Position numbers and translations under genes: made by a program. The notes beneath the pieces are model-generated. The model worked only from the letters and a program-made list of their open reading frames with translations. It was not told the origin of the DNA and searched no databases. A stretch of 64,000 nucleotides of DNA, from assembly GCF_000428045.1 (NCBI RefSeq), contig NZ_ATZE01000004.1, positions 124,001 to 188,000 of the forward strand. The letters are read 5' to 3'. Shown here one piece after another: positions 1 to 10,003 of this stretch (position 1 is the stretch's first letter; every line of letters starts with the position of its first letter). This DNA comes from Sedimenticola selenatireducens DSM 17993. Its GTDB lineage: Bacteria; Pseudomonadota; Gammaproteobacteria; Chromatiales; Chromatiaceae.

Positions 1-538
1 TCCGGCTACGGGTGTTGAAAATCCAGAACAGCGACCAGATCAGGGTGCTCCCGAGGGCCAGCAGAACACCATAGCCATTGCTGAATCGAAGCGTGAATGG
101 TGCGCCGTGGGTGGCGATCACCAGAATACCGAAATAGCTGATGCCGATTGCCAGCAGGTCGAGCCGGCGTAGATGCTGTTTGAGCAATGGAACGGCCAGG
201 ATAGAGAGGGTGATGGCCCAGGTGTAGTTGAGTGGCTGAGCCTCCTGTGCCGGTAGCAGGTCATAGGCCTTGAACAGTACCCAGTAGTAAATACAGGGAT
301 TGAGCAGACCCAACGTGGCGCAAAGCAGCAGATCGCGGCGGGGTGTGCGCAAAAGGCGTTGCAGATGTCCCTGCCTGATCAACACCGCCAGCATCACCAG
401 CAACGAGGCGATACTGGCATAGAACAGGAGTTGTATCGGCTCCAGATGACGTAAGGACAATTTGAAGGCGGTGGCTACCGTCGACCAGAGCAGCACGGCG
501 CTGATTCCGTACAGGTAGGCTCTGGACTGATCGTTCAC
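1..538 (-). CDS. EamA/DMT-family permease, C-terminus beyond left edge
   Basis: Reading the minus strand from a GTG at 538 gives an uninterrupted frame to the window edge, about 179 residues. The product is strongly hydrophobic, with repeated membrane segments typical of the drug/metabolite transporter superfamily (EamA): an N-terminal helix with an L-L-W-S-T motif, a second helix after a short loop, and a glycine/proline-rich segment (G-L-L-N-P) followed by the characteristic A-x-x-A-x-x-L-N-Y region. DMT permeases have ten helices and about 290-300 residues, so roughly 40% is missing to the left. The substrate cannot be told from sequence. It is codirectional with, and 58 bases downstream of, the alpha/beta hydrolase gene. 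The start is uncertain because the frame stays open upstream into that gene. Confidence 0.75.
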   Translation of the reverse strand, partial: MNDQSRAYLYGISAVLLWSTVATAFKLSLRHLEPIQLLFYASIASLLVMLAVLIRQGHLQRLLRTPRRDLLLCATLGLLNPCIYYWVLFKAYDLLPAQEAQPLNYTWAITLSILAVPLLKQHLRRLDLLAIGISYFGILVIATHGAPFTLRFSNGYGVLLALGSTLIWSLFWIFNTRSR

Positions 539-596
539 CTGTTCGGACTGCCGGCCAGGTGCCAGATGCTGAAGCGGGCGGCCACAGCGGTGAGTC

Positions 597-1346
597 TCAC
601 AGCTGTTCCAGGCAGTTCAGGAGCAACCGCAGGTCTGCCGGTTCCGAAAGCCGGTGGTCACCCTGTTTGATCAGGGTGAGGGTGGCGTCTTTACTTTCCA
701 GTTGCTCACAGGTTCTGCGACTGAAATCCCAGGGTACGTCCGGGTCCCGCATGCCGTGAAACATCCGCACCGGGCAGTGAATGGGGATGGGTTTGTCCAG
801 CAGGAGGTGGTTGTCACCCTCTTCGATCAGCTGTCGGGTGATCGGATAGGGCTGCTGGTCATCATAGTCGCAGGGGATCAGCACGCAGCCTTCGCTGGTT
901 AACTGCTGTTTTTGCACATCGGAAAATGTCGGTATCAGCAGTCGCCGGGTGAAATCGGTGGCGCAGGCGAGGGTGATCAGCGCATGCACACGCTGCGGCC
1001 GGGCGATGGTGGCCAGCAGTGAAAGCCAGCCGCCCATGCTGGAGCCGACGATGATCTGAGGCCCTTTGGTCAGCTCATCGATGACGCTCAGCGCATCATC
1101 GAGCCACTCACCGATGGTGCCGGTTTCGAAACGACCGCTGGACTGGCCATGCCCCGAATAGTCAAAACGGGTAAAGGCGCGCTGATGGGTTTGGCACCAT
1201 TGTTCCAGCTTGACCGCCTTGGTGCCTGTCATGTCTGATTTGAAACCACCAAAGAACAGCACGCCGGGTCCCGTGCCTTCCGTTTTATGGTAGGCGATCC
1301 GCTTGCCGTTCGGCAGGTTGAGAAAACGGACTGTGCCGGTAGTCAC
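597..1346 (-). CDS. alpha/beta hydrolase (ABHD10-like serine hydrolase)
   Basis: About 249 residues with an alpha/beta-hydrolase layout: an early F-F-G-G oxyanion-type strand (residues ~32-35), the R-F-D-Y-S-G-H-G-x-S block near residue 62-72, a nucleophile elbow G-S-S-M-G-G (~102-107), an acidic residue in the H-G-M-R-D-P-D-V-P segment (~199-207), and a C-terminal G-D-H-R histidine (~231). This combination is typical of small cytosolic esterases/thioesterases related to ABHD10. The start may be TTG at 1349 or GTG at 1346; GTG is preferred because an AGGA sits about 8 bases upstream. It lies downstream of glpK on the same strand and could be cotranscribed. The substrate is unknown. Confidence 0.85.
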   Translation of the reverse strand: MTTGTVRFLNLPNGKRIAYHKTEGTGPGVLFFGGFKSDMTGTKAVKLEQWCQTHQRAFTRFDYSGHGQSSGRFETGTIGEWLDDALSVIDELTKGPQIIVGSSMGGWLSLLATIARPQRVHALITLACATDFTRRLLIPTFSDVQKQQLTSEGCVLIPCDYDDQQPYPITRQLIEEGDNHLLLDKPIPIHCPVRMFHGMRDPDVPWDFSRRTCEQLESKDATLTLIKQGDHRLSEPADLRLLLNCLEQL

Positions 1347-1422
1347 CAAGGTTTATCCTGCGTCAGCGAAAAGAGGGATAATACCGCCCGGTCGCGCTAT
1401 TGCAACTTTGAAAAGATCACGT

Positions 1423-2919
1423 CTATGTTGAAGGCGCGCTTCGTACCCGCCGAATCGCCTGGTGCCAGCCCTCCAACAGTGCTTCCCGGGTGTCGGCCCG
1501 CAGTGCCGGGGAAAATTCGGTGTCCAGTTGCCAGTTTTGTTCCAGATCCTGAAAAGAGTCGAACAGGCCGCACTGCAGTCCGGCGAGATAGGCGGCGCCG
1601 AGCGCCGTGGTTTCTGTCTGTACCGGACGCTGTACCGGCAGTTCCAGGATGTCGGCCAGGAACTGGCAAAGCCAACGGTTACTGACCATGCCTCCGTCGA
1701 CCCGCAGCCGGGTCGGCGTCACGCCGTCATCCGCCATGGCCTGAAACAGGTCGTGAGTCTGATAGCAGACGGATTCAAGGGTGGCGCGGACGATCTCCTT
1801 GATCCCGGTTCCCCGGGTCAGCCCAAGCAAGGCACCCCGCGCATCGGCATCCCAATGGGGCGCGCCCAGTCCGGTAAAGGCGGGTACCAGATAGACCCCC
1901 TGGTTATGTTCCAGTGTGTTTGCAATGGCCTCGGTCTCCTCAGCCGTTTTGATCAATCCGAGTCCATCCCTTAACCATTGCACGGCCGCGCCGGCGACAA
2001 AGATGGAGCCCTCCAGGGCATAGCTGCTCTGCCCATTGAGTCGGTAGCCGATGGTGGTCAGCAGTTTGTTCTGTGAGGCCACTGCGGTCCCGCCGGTATT
2101 CATCAGGACAAAACAGCCGGTACCGTAGGTGCTCTTGATCATGCCTGGTCGGAAACATGCCTGGCCAAACGCTGCCGCCTGCTGATCACCCGCCATGCCG
2201 CCGATACTCAATGACTCGTCCAGCAGCGTATGGCTGGTGTGGCCAAAATCGGCGGCACAGTCCGTGACCAAGGGAAGGAGCGCGGCGGGTATATCAAACA
2301 GCGACAGCAGTTCCGTATCCCAGCGGTTGCTGTGGATATTGAACAGCAGGGTGCGGGCGGCGTTGGTGGCGTCGGTTGCGTGGTTTTTGCCACCGGTCAG
2401 GCGCCACAGCAGGAAGCTGTCGATGGTGCCGAAGGCGAGATCACCCGTTTCGGCGCGGCGGCGGGCATCAGGTATCTGGTCAAGAATCCAGGTGATCTTG
2501 GTGGCGGAGAAGTAGGGGTCAAGCAGCAGACCGGTCTTCGCCATCACAGTCGGCTCGTGACCTGCCTGCTTGAGCGTGTCGCAGTGGCTGGCCGTGCGTC
2601 GATCCTGCCAGACAATGGCGTTGTAAACTGGCTTGCCGTTATGGCGGTCCCATATCACCGTGGTTTCACGCTGGTTAGTGATGCCAATTGCAGCTATCTG
2701 CCGATTCATCCGTCTGCCGGCGGCAACGGCATCCCGCACCACGGAGAGGGTGGTCGCCCAGATCTCTTCCGGATCATGCTCGACCCAGCCAGGTTGTGGA
2801 AAGAGCTGCTTGAATTCCAGTTGGGCGATGAATGCACAGCGTCCATCCTTTTCAAACAGGACGGCCCTGGAACTGGTGGTGCCCTGATCGATACTGAGTA
2901 GCAGTGGCGTGGCTGGCAT
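1423..2919 (-). CDS. glpK: glycerol kinase
   Basis: The product of 498 residues phosphorylates glycerol to sn-glycerol-3-phosphate with ATP in the cytosol. It has FGGY-kinase signatures: [11 protein letters not shown] at the N-terminus (phosphate-1 loop), the W-x-D-R-R-T block near residue 100, a G-D-Q-Q-A-A segment near residue 260, and a C-terminal G-G-M-V-S-N motif with the E[11 protein letters not shown] adenosine region. Length agrees with E. coli GlpK (about 502). The reading frame is open a further 71 codons upstream, but that extension is not kinase-like and would nearly reach glpD, so the ATG at 2919 directly before the conserved N-terminus is chosen. It is divergent from glpD, which uses its product. 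Confidence 0.97.
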   Translation of the reverse strand: MPATPLLLSIDQGTTSSRAVLFEKDGRCAFIAQLEFKQLFPQPGWVEHDPEEIWATTLSVVRDAVAAGRRMNRQIAAIGITNQRETTVIWDRHNGKPVYNAIVWQDRRTASHCDTLKQAGHEPTVMAKTGLLLDPYFSATKITWILDQIPDARRRAETGDLAFGTIDSFLLWRLTGGKNHATDATNAARTLLFNIHSNRWDTELLSLFDIPAALLPLVTDCAADFGHTSHTLLDESLSIGGMAGDQQAAAFGQACFRPGMIKSTYGTGCFVLMNTGGTAVASQNKLLTTIGYRLNGQSSYALEGSIFVAGAAVQWLRDGLGLIKTAEETEAIANTLEHNQGVYLVPAFTGLGAPHWDADARGALLGLTRGTGIKEIVRATLESVCYQTHDLFQAMADDGVTPTRLRVDGGMVSNRWLCQFLADILELPVQRPVQTETTALGAAYLAGLQCGLFDSFQDLEQNWQLDTEFSPALRADTREALLEGWHQAIRRVRSAPST

Positions 2920-3058
2920 GGGCTGCAGTGTGACTCCCGCATTGTTCTTCTGCTGAGTATAGCCGCGGGAGATTGACAGGTATGGGGTGAGGCAATGATA
3001 GTGTGCCTGAAGTTTAACAGAGTTGATGCTGATCTGTTCTGGCTGCTCACCACACCTG
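2920..3058. promoter_or_regulatory. divergent glpK-glpD intergenic region
   Basis: About 140 bases separate the divergent starts of glycerol kinase and glycerol-3-phosphate dehydrogenase, so both promoters must lie here. In many proteobacteria such regions are bound by the repressor GlpR. I could not point to a convincing operator or -10/-35 pair by eye, so only the arrangement supports this entry. Confidence 0.4.
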
Positions 3059-4582
3059 ATGGAAAACCCAATGCCGAACCCCGAGTCCGCTACACCACTG
3101 TTTGATCTTCTGGTGATCGGGGGTGGTATCAATGGCGTCGGTGTGGCCCGGGATGCCGCAGGCAGGGGGGTGAAGGTCTATCTTTGCGAAAAAGATGACC
3201 TGGCCCAGCACACCTCATCTGCCAGCACCAAACTGATTCACGGCGGCCTGCGTTACCTGGAACAGTATGATTTCAGGCTGGTCCATCATGCCCTGCGGGA
3301 GCGCGAGGTGCTGCTGCGTAGCGCACCCCATATCATTCACCCCATACGCTTCGTTCTGCCGCATAACGAGTCGCTACGCCCTGTATGGATGATCCGTCTG
3401 GGGCTGTTTCTCTACGATCATCTGGGAGGGCGCAGGCAGCTACCGGGATCTCGACGTGTCATGCTTGAACAGCATGTCGCCGGCCAAGCGTTGAAGGAGG
3501 TCTACCGTACCGGCTTTGAGTATTCCGACTGCTGGGTACAGGATGCGCGACTGGTGGTGCTGAATGCCATGGATGCAGCGGCGCGGGGAGCGGAGATTTC
3601 GACCCACACCCGTTGTGTTGCCCTGTTCCGTGGCCCCACTCACTGGAAGGCAACCTTGCGCAATGAGCGAGATGGATCGAGCCGTATCCTCACGGCGAGG
3701 GCGGTGGTCAATGCGGCCGGTCCGTGGGTTGAGCAAGTGCTGGAATCCGGTGTCACTACCGAGCATGTCCGGGGGACTCGGTTTGTAAAGGGAAGCCATA
3801 TCGTGGTGCCGCGGCTGTTCGAACATGATTACGCCTATATCTTTCAGCACCGGGATGGGCGGGTACTGTTCGCCATCCCGTTTGAAGGCGAGTTTACCCT
3901 GCTGGGTACGACGGATATTGAACTGGATACGCTACCGGAGAAAAACCGGATTATGCCGGAAGAGGTGGCGTATATCTGCCAGGCAGTAAGTGAGTATTTT
4001 TTGCGGCCGGTGCAGCCATCGGATGTAGTCTGGAGTTTCAGCGGTGTACGACCGCTGTATGATGATGCCGCCAGCGAGGCCTCCCGGGTGACGCGGGACT
4101 ACAATCTGCACCTGGACTGCGACCAAGCGCCGATCCTGTCGATCTATGGTGGCAAAATCACCACCTATCGGTGGTTGGCGGAGGAGGTGTTGGATCTCCT
4201 ATCTTGCTGTCTGGATATCCAGGGCGCGCCCTGGACGGAGACAAGCCAGCTTCCGGGTGGTGATTTACCCGATGCCGACTTTGATCGTTTCCTGTTCGGC
4301 TGTGCGACAGCGTATCCCGGGCTCTCTCCCGCACAGTTGCGGACCTATGCGGGTCTCTACGGGACCCGTATTCATCAGTTACTTGCCGGCTGTGATGCCG
4401 AAGAGGAGCTGGGTCTGCATTTTGGCGGTGGACTGTTTGAGCGGGAAGTACGCTATCTGATTACTCAAGAATATGCCGAAAGTGCCGAGGACATTGTCTG
4501 GCGCCGCACCAAGCGGGGTCTGCGTATGTCATCCGAGGAGATTGCACGGCTGGACAGGTGGCTGCTTGAGCGGGAAGGATAA
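3059..4582 (+). CDS. glpD: aerobic glycerol-3-phosphate dehydrogenase
   Basis: A flavoprotein of about 507 residues that oxidises sn-glycerol-3-phosphate to dihydroxyacetone phosphate at the inner membrane and passes electrons to quinone. The N-terminal FAD-binding motif [10 protein letters not shown] is followed by D-A-A-G-R-G, and the family signature [16 protein letters not shown] occurs near residue 50-65. A second family motif, G-x-x-P-L-Y-D-D, lies near residue 335. Length matches E. coli GlpD (501). Candidate starts are 3023, 3059 and 3071; the last has a GGAAAA just upstream, so the first few residues are uncertain. Paired divergently with glpK, completing glycerol use. Confidence 0.96.
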   Translation: MENPMPNPESATPLFDLLVIGGGINGVGVARDAAGRGVKVYLCEKDDLAQHTSSASTKLIHGGLRYLEQYDFRLVHHALREREVLLRSAPHIIHPIRFVLPHNESLRPVWMIRLGLFLYDHLGGRRQLPGSRRVMLEQHVAGQALKEVYRTGFEYSDCWVQDARLVVLNAMDAAARGAEISTHTRCVALFRGPTHWKATLRNERDGSSRILTARAVVNAAGPWVEQVLESGVTTEHVRGTRFVKGSHIVVPRLFEHDYAYIFQHRDGRVLFAIPFEGEFTLLGTTDIELDTLPEKNRIMPEEVAYICQAVSEYFLRPVQPSDVVWSFSGVRPLYDDAASEASRVTRDYNLHLDCDQAPILSIYGGKITTYRWLAEEVLDLLSCCLDIQGAPWTETSQLPGGDLPDADFDRFLFGCATAYPGLSPAQLRTYAGLYGTRIHQLLAGCDAEEELGLHFGGGLFEREVRYLITQEYAESAEDIVWRRTKRGLRMSSEEIARLDRWLLEREG

Positions 4583-4682
4583 GCCGAGCTGCATAGAGAC
4601 ACCTGAAGCAGAGGTTAAGCGGCCGTGCATTCACCTTGCAAAACATCGCCTCATCAATGGACAGTACAGATAGGAATAATCA

Positions 4683-5693
4683 ATGAAAATACTGGTTACC
4701 GGCGGTGCGGGATATATCGGATCCCATACCAGTGTAGAGTTGCTGAAAGCAGACCATGAGGTTGTCGTTATCGATAACCTCTGTAACAGCAGCAGGATTT
4801 CACTCGATCGTGTGGCAACCATCAGCGACAGGCAGGTGGCTTTTGTCGAAGGGGACATTCGTAACCGGGATATCCTCAGACAGATATTTGCCCGGCACGA
4901 GATTGATGCCGTGATCCATTTTGCCGGTCTGAAGGCCGTGGGTGAGTCCGTTGAGCTGCCACTGGCCTATTATCAGAACAATATCACCGGCACCTTGACG
5001 CTCCTGGAGTCGATGGCGGAGGCAGGCATCAGGCGTCTGGTATTCAGTTCCTCGGCGACGGTCTATGGTAATCCGAACTCCCTGCCGATCACCGAGGATT
5101 TTGCCCTATCGGCATCCAATCCCTATGGGCGGTCAAAGCTCATTATTGAGGAGATATTGCGGGATCTCCATGCCGCTGATAATGCCTGGGATATCTCCAT
5201 CCTGCGTTATTTCAATCCGGTGGGTGCGCACGAAAGCGGCCTGATCGGGGAGGACCCTGCCGGCATACCGAATAACCTGATGCCCTATATTGCACAAGTT
5301 GCCTCGGGGCGGTTGGAACGTTTGTCGGTATTTGGTGGTGATTATCCAACACCCGATGGCACCGGAGTGAGAGACTATATTCATGTGGTCGATCTTGCAC
5401 TGGGACACCTCTCGGCACTGGATAAACTGGCAGAGCATTGCGGTGTGATTACCCATAATCTGGGCACCGGGCGTGGTTATTCGGTGCTGGAGATGGTGCA
5501 GGCGTTTGAACAGGTGAGTGGCCGTGAGGTGCCATACCGGGTTGTTGATCGCCGGGCTGGTGATATCGCCGCCTGCTATGCGGACCCTGCCCGGGCATCA
5601 ATAGAACTCGGCTGGCGCGCAGAGCGAGGATTGGAGCAGATGTGCCAGGACACCTGGCGATGGCAGTGTGCCAATCCCCATGGCTACCGGTGA
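4683..5693 (+). CDS. galE: UDP-glucose 4-epimerase
   Basis: A 336-residue short-chain dehydrogenase-type enzyme that interconverts UDP-glucose and UDP-galactose (or the N-acetyl forms) using bound NAD. The N-terminal [10 protein letters not shown] Rossmann motif, the S-S-S-A-T-V-Y-G segment with catalytic Ser/Thr near 122-128, and Y-x-x-x-K (Y-G-R-S-K near residue 147-151) are all present. G-V-R-D-Y-I-H-V-x-D-L-A near residue 225 is typical of GalE. Start ATG is preceded by a close AGGA. It supplies sugar nucleotides probably used by the polysaccharide genes that dominate the window, although it stands as a single gene. Confidence 0.95.
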   Translation: MKILVTGGAGYIGSHTSVELLKADHEVVVIDNLCNSSRISLDRVATISDRQVAFVEGDIRNRDILRQIFARHEIDAVIHFAGLKAVGESVELPLAYYQNNITGTLTLLESMAEAGIRRLVFSSSATVYGNPNSLPITEDFALSASNPYGRSKLIIEEILRDLHAADNAWDISILRYFNPVGAHESGLIGEDPAGIPNNLMPYIAQVASGRLERLSVFGGDYPTPDGTGVRDYIHVVDLALGHLSALDKLAEHCGVITHNLGTGRGYSVLEMVQAFEQVSGREVPYRVVDRRAGDIAACYADPARASIELGWRAERGLEQMCQDTWRWQCANPHGYR

Positions 5694-5704
5694 TGGCGAA
5701 TCTG

Positions 5705-5905
5705 TTAGTGGCTTTGCCGGGACAGGTACTCCAGTTTAAAAAAGCAGGCGATGATGATGGAGGCGATGCCGATCATCAATAGACTTTGAGCGCTGTAGCC
5801 AGATAAATAGTAAGCACCGGAAAGACGGACCAGGCCTGCTGCCAGGCAGGTCAGAATGCCGATTATCCCGAGAGCAGTACCAACGCGGGCCAAAAGTGTG
5901 TTCAT
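5705..5905 (-). CDS. small two-helix membrane protein
   Basis: A 66-residue product with two predicted membrane segments (approximately residues 8-25 and 33-52) and a short charged C-terminal tail. The ATG at 5905 is favoured over an upstream codon because AGGGGG lies about nine bases before it. The gene converges on galE, ending only 11 bases past the galE stop. I do not recognise the family; it is small and the call rests on the good ribosome-binding site and hydrophobic pattern. Confidence 0.5.
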   Translation of the reverse strand: MNTLLARVGTALGIIGILTCLAAGLVRLSGAYYLSGYSAQSLLMIGIASIIIACFFKLEYLSRQSH

Positions 5906-6087
5906 TGCATAATCCCCCTGATGATTGCGTGGCCAGACTGGCATGGGCTGTTTCAGAAAACGATTGTTACTTTTAAGTCAATTTGTGTTCATTCGCAGCT
6001 TTATAAACGTTATCCTACCGTAGTGAATCGGCTGGGAACCAGATAATTGACTGAAATCACCGATAACAGACTACAGAAATCAGCGCA

Positions 6088-6405
6088 ATGAGTGGTATGG
6101 AAACAACCGAAAAGACGGAAAGGAGATGGTTTGCGAATGGGGCGGAGCAGTTCTGCTGGGGCAACTGGCCGGGTGAGGAGGAGTCGGTGCTGTTTCACCA
6201 GGGGTCCGGTGATACGTTGATGCTGAATCCTTTGGGGGAGTTTCTGCTTAAACGACTGCAGATTCAACAGCTGACACATGCCAAGCTGACGGCATCCGCC
6301 TCCGACTATTTTGAGATTGACAACGACAGTGAACTGGCTGAAGCCGTCATGGCCTCTCTGCGTACTTTCCGGTCGTTAGGCCTGGTAATTTCAGACACGC
6401 TGTGA
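6088..6405 (+). CDS. HPr-rel-A system PqqD-family protein
   Basis: A 105-residue protein whose central part resembles PqqD-type peptide-binding domains: a G-D-T-L-M-L-N-P-L-G-E-F-L-L stretch near residues 41-54, followed by a helical C-terminal half ending in L-R-T-F-R-S-L-G-L-V. PqqD-like domains bind precursor peptides for modifying enzymes. The next two genes are an HprK-related kinase and a nucleotidyltransferase, the trio that family databases call the HPr-rel-A system. Its stop overlaps the next start (GTGA), so translation is coupled. The modified target is unknown. Confidence 0.8.
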   Translation: MSGMETTEKTERRWFANGAEQFCWGNWPGEEESVLFHQGSGDTLMLNPLGEFLLKRLQIQQLTHAKLTASASDYFEIDNDSELAEAVMASLRTFRSLGLVISDTL

Positions 6406-7325
6406 AAATAATTGATCTCAGCCACCGTGAAATGGCCCGTCGGTTGCGCGGAGACGGGCTTCCAATAAAGATTGGTCCCTTCTGGATAAATCTGCGCTCG
6501 ATTATTCCCGATCTGCTGCGTCACATCGCCTTTTTTTACGCGCAGTATGAAACCGCAGAATCCGAACGATTTATTGATTTCCACATCACGCTGAAAAATT
6601 CAGGTGGTCTGAGGCGCTGGGTAAAGCCTCAGGCCAATTTTCTGTTGGATGAATATGCTCCGTTCAAGCCGTTGCCCTACGTTCATGCCTTTGCCATGTT
6701 CGAGTGGGGGCTCAATTGGTGTATTGCCACCACGGCGCATCACTATCTGATTGTGCATGCTGCCGTGCTTGAGAAAGGCGGGCAGGGGATAATCATGCCG
6801 GGTACACCCGGCTCAGGAAAGAGCACGCTTTGCGCGGCCATGAGTCTACGGGGGTGGCGATTGTTGTCGGATGAGATGGCGCTGCTGGATCCAGTGTCCC
6901 GTGCCATTACTCCTGTACCAAGACCCGTCAGCCTGAAAAATGACTCAATAGGCGTAATCCGGCGCTTTTCTGCGGGTGCTGAAATGGGGCCTGCGGCAAA
7001 AGACACGGCCAAAGGAACCGTGGCACATCTCAGGCCATCGCTTTTGAGTATTCAAAAAGCATCCATAACCTGTCGGCCTCATGCGATTGTTTTCCCAAAA
7101 TATGAGTCAGAAAGCCGTACCAACTTGGTAAAAAAGGCAAAAAACAGGGCGTTAATGGAGATTCAGGAGAATGCATTTAATACTCATATTCTGGGCAAGG
7201 AAGGGTTTGACGCAGCAAAGTCACTGATCGACGGCTGCCCAAACTACTCGCTTCAGTATTCGAGTCTGGAGGATGCCCTGATAACCATAGAGCGCATTCT
7301 TGACGATGCGGAGGTCACCGCCTGA
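6402..7325 (+). CDS. HprK-related kinase A
   Basis: A 307-residue protein resembling the C-terminal kinase half of HPr kinase/phosphorylase. The P-loop G-T-P-G-S-G-K-S-T lies at residues 134-142, preceded by I-V-H-A-A-V-L, and L-S-D-E-M-A-L at about 155-161 corresponds to the acidic metal-binding strand of HprK. True HprK also has an N-terminal regulatory domain, which is absent here. The start is GTG at 6402, overlapping the stop of the PqqD-like gene by four bases. The third trio gene starts 2 bases after its stop. Function of this system is not established; no HPr protein gene is seen nearby. Confidence 0.85.
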   Translation: MKIIDLSHREMARRLRGDGLPIKIGPFWINLRSIIPDLLRHIAFFYAQYETAESERFIDFHITLKNSGGLRRWVKPQANFLLDEYAPFKPLPYVHAFAMFEWGLNWCIATTAHHYLIVHAAVLEKGGQGIIMPGTPGSGKSTLCAAMSLRGWRLLSDEMALLDPVSRAITPVPRPVSLKNDSIGVIRRFSAGAEMGPAAKDTAKGTVAHLRPSLLSIQKASITCRPHAIVFPKYESESRTNLVKKAKNRALMEIQENAFNTHILGKEGFDAAKSLIDGCPNYSLQYSSLEDALITIERILDDAEVTA

Positions 7326-7327
7326 TC

Positions 7328-8446
7328 ATGATTGCACCGCTCCTCCTGCAAGTTCTCAAATCACCAGAAGCCGTGGCCGGGTTCACGGCGACAGAGTGGG
7401 ATCTTCTGGTTCGACAGGCGAAGGCGGCCAATCTACTGGCCCATCTTCATGTGGTATTCATGGACCGGGGACTGGAAAAGGCGATACCAGAAAAGCCGGG
7501 GTTGCATTTCAAGGCCGCACACAAGATTGCCCGGCGAAGTGTGCTGGCGGTCCGCTGGGAAGTATCGCAACTGCAAGAGGCCCTGCACAGCTTGGCTATC
7601 CCCATTGTTTTGCTCAAAGGTGCCGCCTATGTCATGGCTGAGCTGCCGATCAGTCGCGGTCGTCTGTTTCATGATATCGATATTCTGGTACCCAGATCGG
7701 CGCTCGAGGAAGTTGAAAAACGGCTGATGGGTTGGGGATGGCGTACCACCCATGCCAGTGCATACGATCAGCGCTACTACCGTACCTGGATGCATGAAAT
7801 TCCCCCGATGAAGCAGATCAGGCGCCAGACGGTGCTGGATATTCACCACTCCATCCTGCCCCTGACAGCAAGGCTGAAACCTGATCCGAAAAAACTGCTG
7901 TCACAGGCTGTGAATTTTGAGGGAGAGGGTGATCTCTATTGGCTGTGCGATGTGGATATGATCCTGCACAGCGCAACCCACTTGTTTCATGATGGTGAAC
8001 TGGAGCACGGGCTGCGCGACCTGGTGGATATCGCCGAACTGTTGCGACACTTTGCGACTCGTGACGGTTTCTGGCAAGCGCTTTGTGATCGGGCGGAAGA
8101 GATGGATCTGGTGCGTCCGCTGGTTTATGGGCTACGTTATGTCGATATCCTGCTGGGTGTGGAGGTGCCGGACGAAGCGAAGGCGTGGATGCGTGAGGGA
8201 ATGCCGGGGCGTTTACTGGTAGCTGTAATGGATAGCCTGTTCCTGCGAGCCCTGCAGCCGGATCATGCAAGTTGTAACAGGTGGGGAACCGGCTTGGCGC
8301 GATGGATGCTCTTTGTGAGATCCCATTATCTGCGTATGCCGCTGAAACTGCTGATCCCACATCTGATCAGGAAGGCATTTACCGATGACGAAGAGGCGGC
8401 AGTACCGAGGGAAGTGCAGCGATTTATCGCCAATAACAACCCTTGA
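7328..8446 (+). CDS. nucleotidyltransferase-family protein of the HPr-rel-A set
   Basis: A 372-residue protein of the NTP_transf_5 type (nucleotidyltransferase fold). The glycine motif and catalytic aspartates are recognisable: V-L-L-K-G-A-A (residues 94-100) and L-F-H-D-I-D-I-L-V (113-121), with an aligned downstream acidic position in V-L-D-I-H-H (about 174-179). The C-terminal part is helical, as usual for this family. It begins two bases after the HprK-like gene and completes the three-gene operon. The family's biochemical substrate is unknown; in other bacteria the same three genes recur together. Confidence 0.82.
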   Translation: MIAPLLLQVLKSPEAVAGFTATEWDLLVRQAKAANLLAHLHVVFMDRGLEKAIPEKPGLHFKAAHKIARRSVLAVRWEVSQLQEALHSLAIPIVLLKGAAYVMAELPISRGRLFHDIDILVPRSALEEVEKRLMGWGWRTTHASAYDQRYYRTWMHEIPPMKQIRRQTVLDIHHSILPLTARLKPDPKKLLSQAVNFEGEGDLYWLCDVDMILHSATHLFHDGELEHGLRDLVDIAELLRHFATRDGFWQALCDRAEEMDLVRPLVYGLRYVDILLGVEVPDEAKAWMREGMPGRLLVAVMDSLFLRALQPDHASCNRWGTGLARWMLFVRSHYLRMPLKLLIPHLIRKAFTDDEEAAVPREVQRFIANNNP

Positions 8447-8502
8447 TGCCGGACTTTTGGCAGGTTTGATTACCGGTCGTGCAATTGTTGCGTGTAATGG
8501 CT

Positions 8503-9102
8503 TCAGGTCCAGGTACTGTTGAGAAATGCCTTGAGACCGATAGTGATTTGTCCTCCGTGCGTCGGATCTGCCCAGAGCGCTTTTACCTGGCTCACGCTCA
8601 GGACATAATTGGGGTCGCTCATTGCGTTAAGCAATGCCGCAATGATGTGGAACTCATCACTACCTGGTTCGGTGCAGAGCAGTTCATGCATCGAACGCCC
8701 CTGGGGGTCCTGAGGGCCAGCAGTGAAATGGCTGTTGAAAAGTGCACCGTCCACGCAATCCCATGTTGCCGAAGGGCCACTCCCGGAAATACAGTCATTA
8801 CATGAAGTGGGAACAGTGTTGTCCGGTTTGAATCCCGCTGAAATTGGCCAAGCATCAGGATGCTCCTTCCAGTAACCGGGGCTTAATCCAAGATTACACT
8901 CGCCACGATTGGGATCGGACATATTGCCGGAGAGCATGTTGGAGAGACAGCCCACACCAAACACTGGGCGTGACACCACCGACATCAATACAGGAGACGC
9001 AAGCAGGCCTGTTTTGGTAAATTGTCTGCGACTCGATGAGATACCTTCCCCGGTCGTGCTGTTCAACTTTAAATCCCTGTTTGACTCTCGATTCTTCGAC
9101 AT
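8503..9102 (-). CDS. putative Tat-exported protein with a GYWKxHP motif
   Basis: A 199-residue protein. Residues 25-28 are R-R-Q-F, followed by a hydrophobic stretch (about 32-50), a layout like a twin-arginine or other exported-protein signal. The mature part holds several cysteines (about 52, 69, 100, 103, 115 and 143) and the motif S-P-G-Y-W-K-E-H-P-x-A-W-P at residues 74-86. That G-[YF]-W-K-x-H-P motif recurs in secreted bacterial and archaeal proteins of unknown function. It converges with the HPr-rel-A trio, ending 56 bases from it. I do not know its function; being a client of that trio is only a guess from position. Confidence 0.7.
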   Translation of the reverse strand: MSKNRESNRDLKLNSTTGEGISSSRRQFTKTGLLASPVLMSVVSRPVFGVGCLSNMLSGNMSDPNRGECNLGLSPGYWKEHPDAWPISAGFKPDNTVPTSCNDCISGSGPSATWDCVDGALFNSHFTAGPQDPQGRSMHELLCTEPGSDEFHIIAALLNAMSDPNYVLSVSQVKALWADPTHGGQITIGLKAFLNSTWT

Positions 9103-10003
9103 TACTTGTTACTCTGTAGGTTATCTGAACTTGAAATCCAGCTTTATCTCAAGTCTGTCCCTGAGCCGGCAACAGAATTGTTCCCTGTCTTAAAATTAAA
9201 AGTAGCAGTTATTCCTTTACTGGAAAACCCCCGCTAATTTTAAGTGTAAAGATATCTGATGGTATGAAACAACTCACTCAGGCCTTAAATCGTCTGAATG
9301 GGCTTTATCCACACTACGTATAACTATCTCCTTAAAAACAGATGGTTAACAATCTCATGCAAACTGCTGTGTGGCTAAGTTATCGATGCTATTTTGTCGT
9401 ACTTTTAAAGTATCCAAGCCGTACCCATGACCCGCCTCCGGTCGTCACGGGATAACTTGCCTTAATCATTATACTAAATAGCAAGTATTAAGCCATTAGA
9501 ATAATATTAAATACAATCAATTAGTTAGAAAATCTTCGGCGAACAGTAGGGCGTCCCGTGTAAAAAAAACTGACAGGTGTTTGTTGGTCAATATTGGATT
9601 CGTCTGTTTCAGGGTGGCGATCGATTTTAATTCGAAAATGAGTTGAAGAATACCCAGCCGTCTGAAATTAATATCTGTGCTCCAAACCATGATGAAAGTT
9701 TTGGATATTGTTGTTCGGACAGGGTTGTGGATGCGCATGGATATCCGCCTTATCCGTTATCGATATGCGACACCTATCTCATCGCTGCAGTATTTATATC
9801 CACATAATCAGCAGGATACCCAATTTTTGAATGGAGCAAGAATGGCGTCATCTATTTGCATGAGAGCGCTGATCGAGGAGGCTGGCCCGCGATGGTTAAT
9901 GTTTATGTAAATTAACTTGCAATACATTCAAGTAGTTATAGAATGTTTCAAATATGAATTATTAAGATGGTTGGCCTGTTTTTGTGAAGGCAGAAGCACA
10001 TTC
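9103..10003. other. 900-base AT-rich stretch without a supported gene
   Basis: The stretch between the Tat-signal-like gene and the LolA-like gene is more AT-rich than its surroundings. Short open frames occur on both strands but lack family resemblance, good ribosome-binding sites and coding-like composition. It must contain the promoter of the minus-strand gene starting at 9102 and that of the plus-strand gene starting at 10004. I saw no RNA gene, riboswitch or clear terminator. Confidence 0.5.

Noticed and set aside
1462-1974. Plus-strand frame opposite glpK
   Set aside because: Antisense shadow of a strongly conserved gene; composition is not coding-like.
9517-9910. Two short opposing frames (9517-9738 minus, 9677-9910 plus)
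   Set aside because: No ribosome-binding site, no recognisable domain, AT-rich and overlapping each other.
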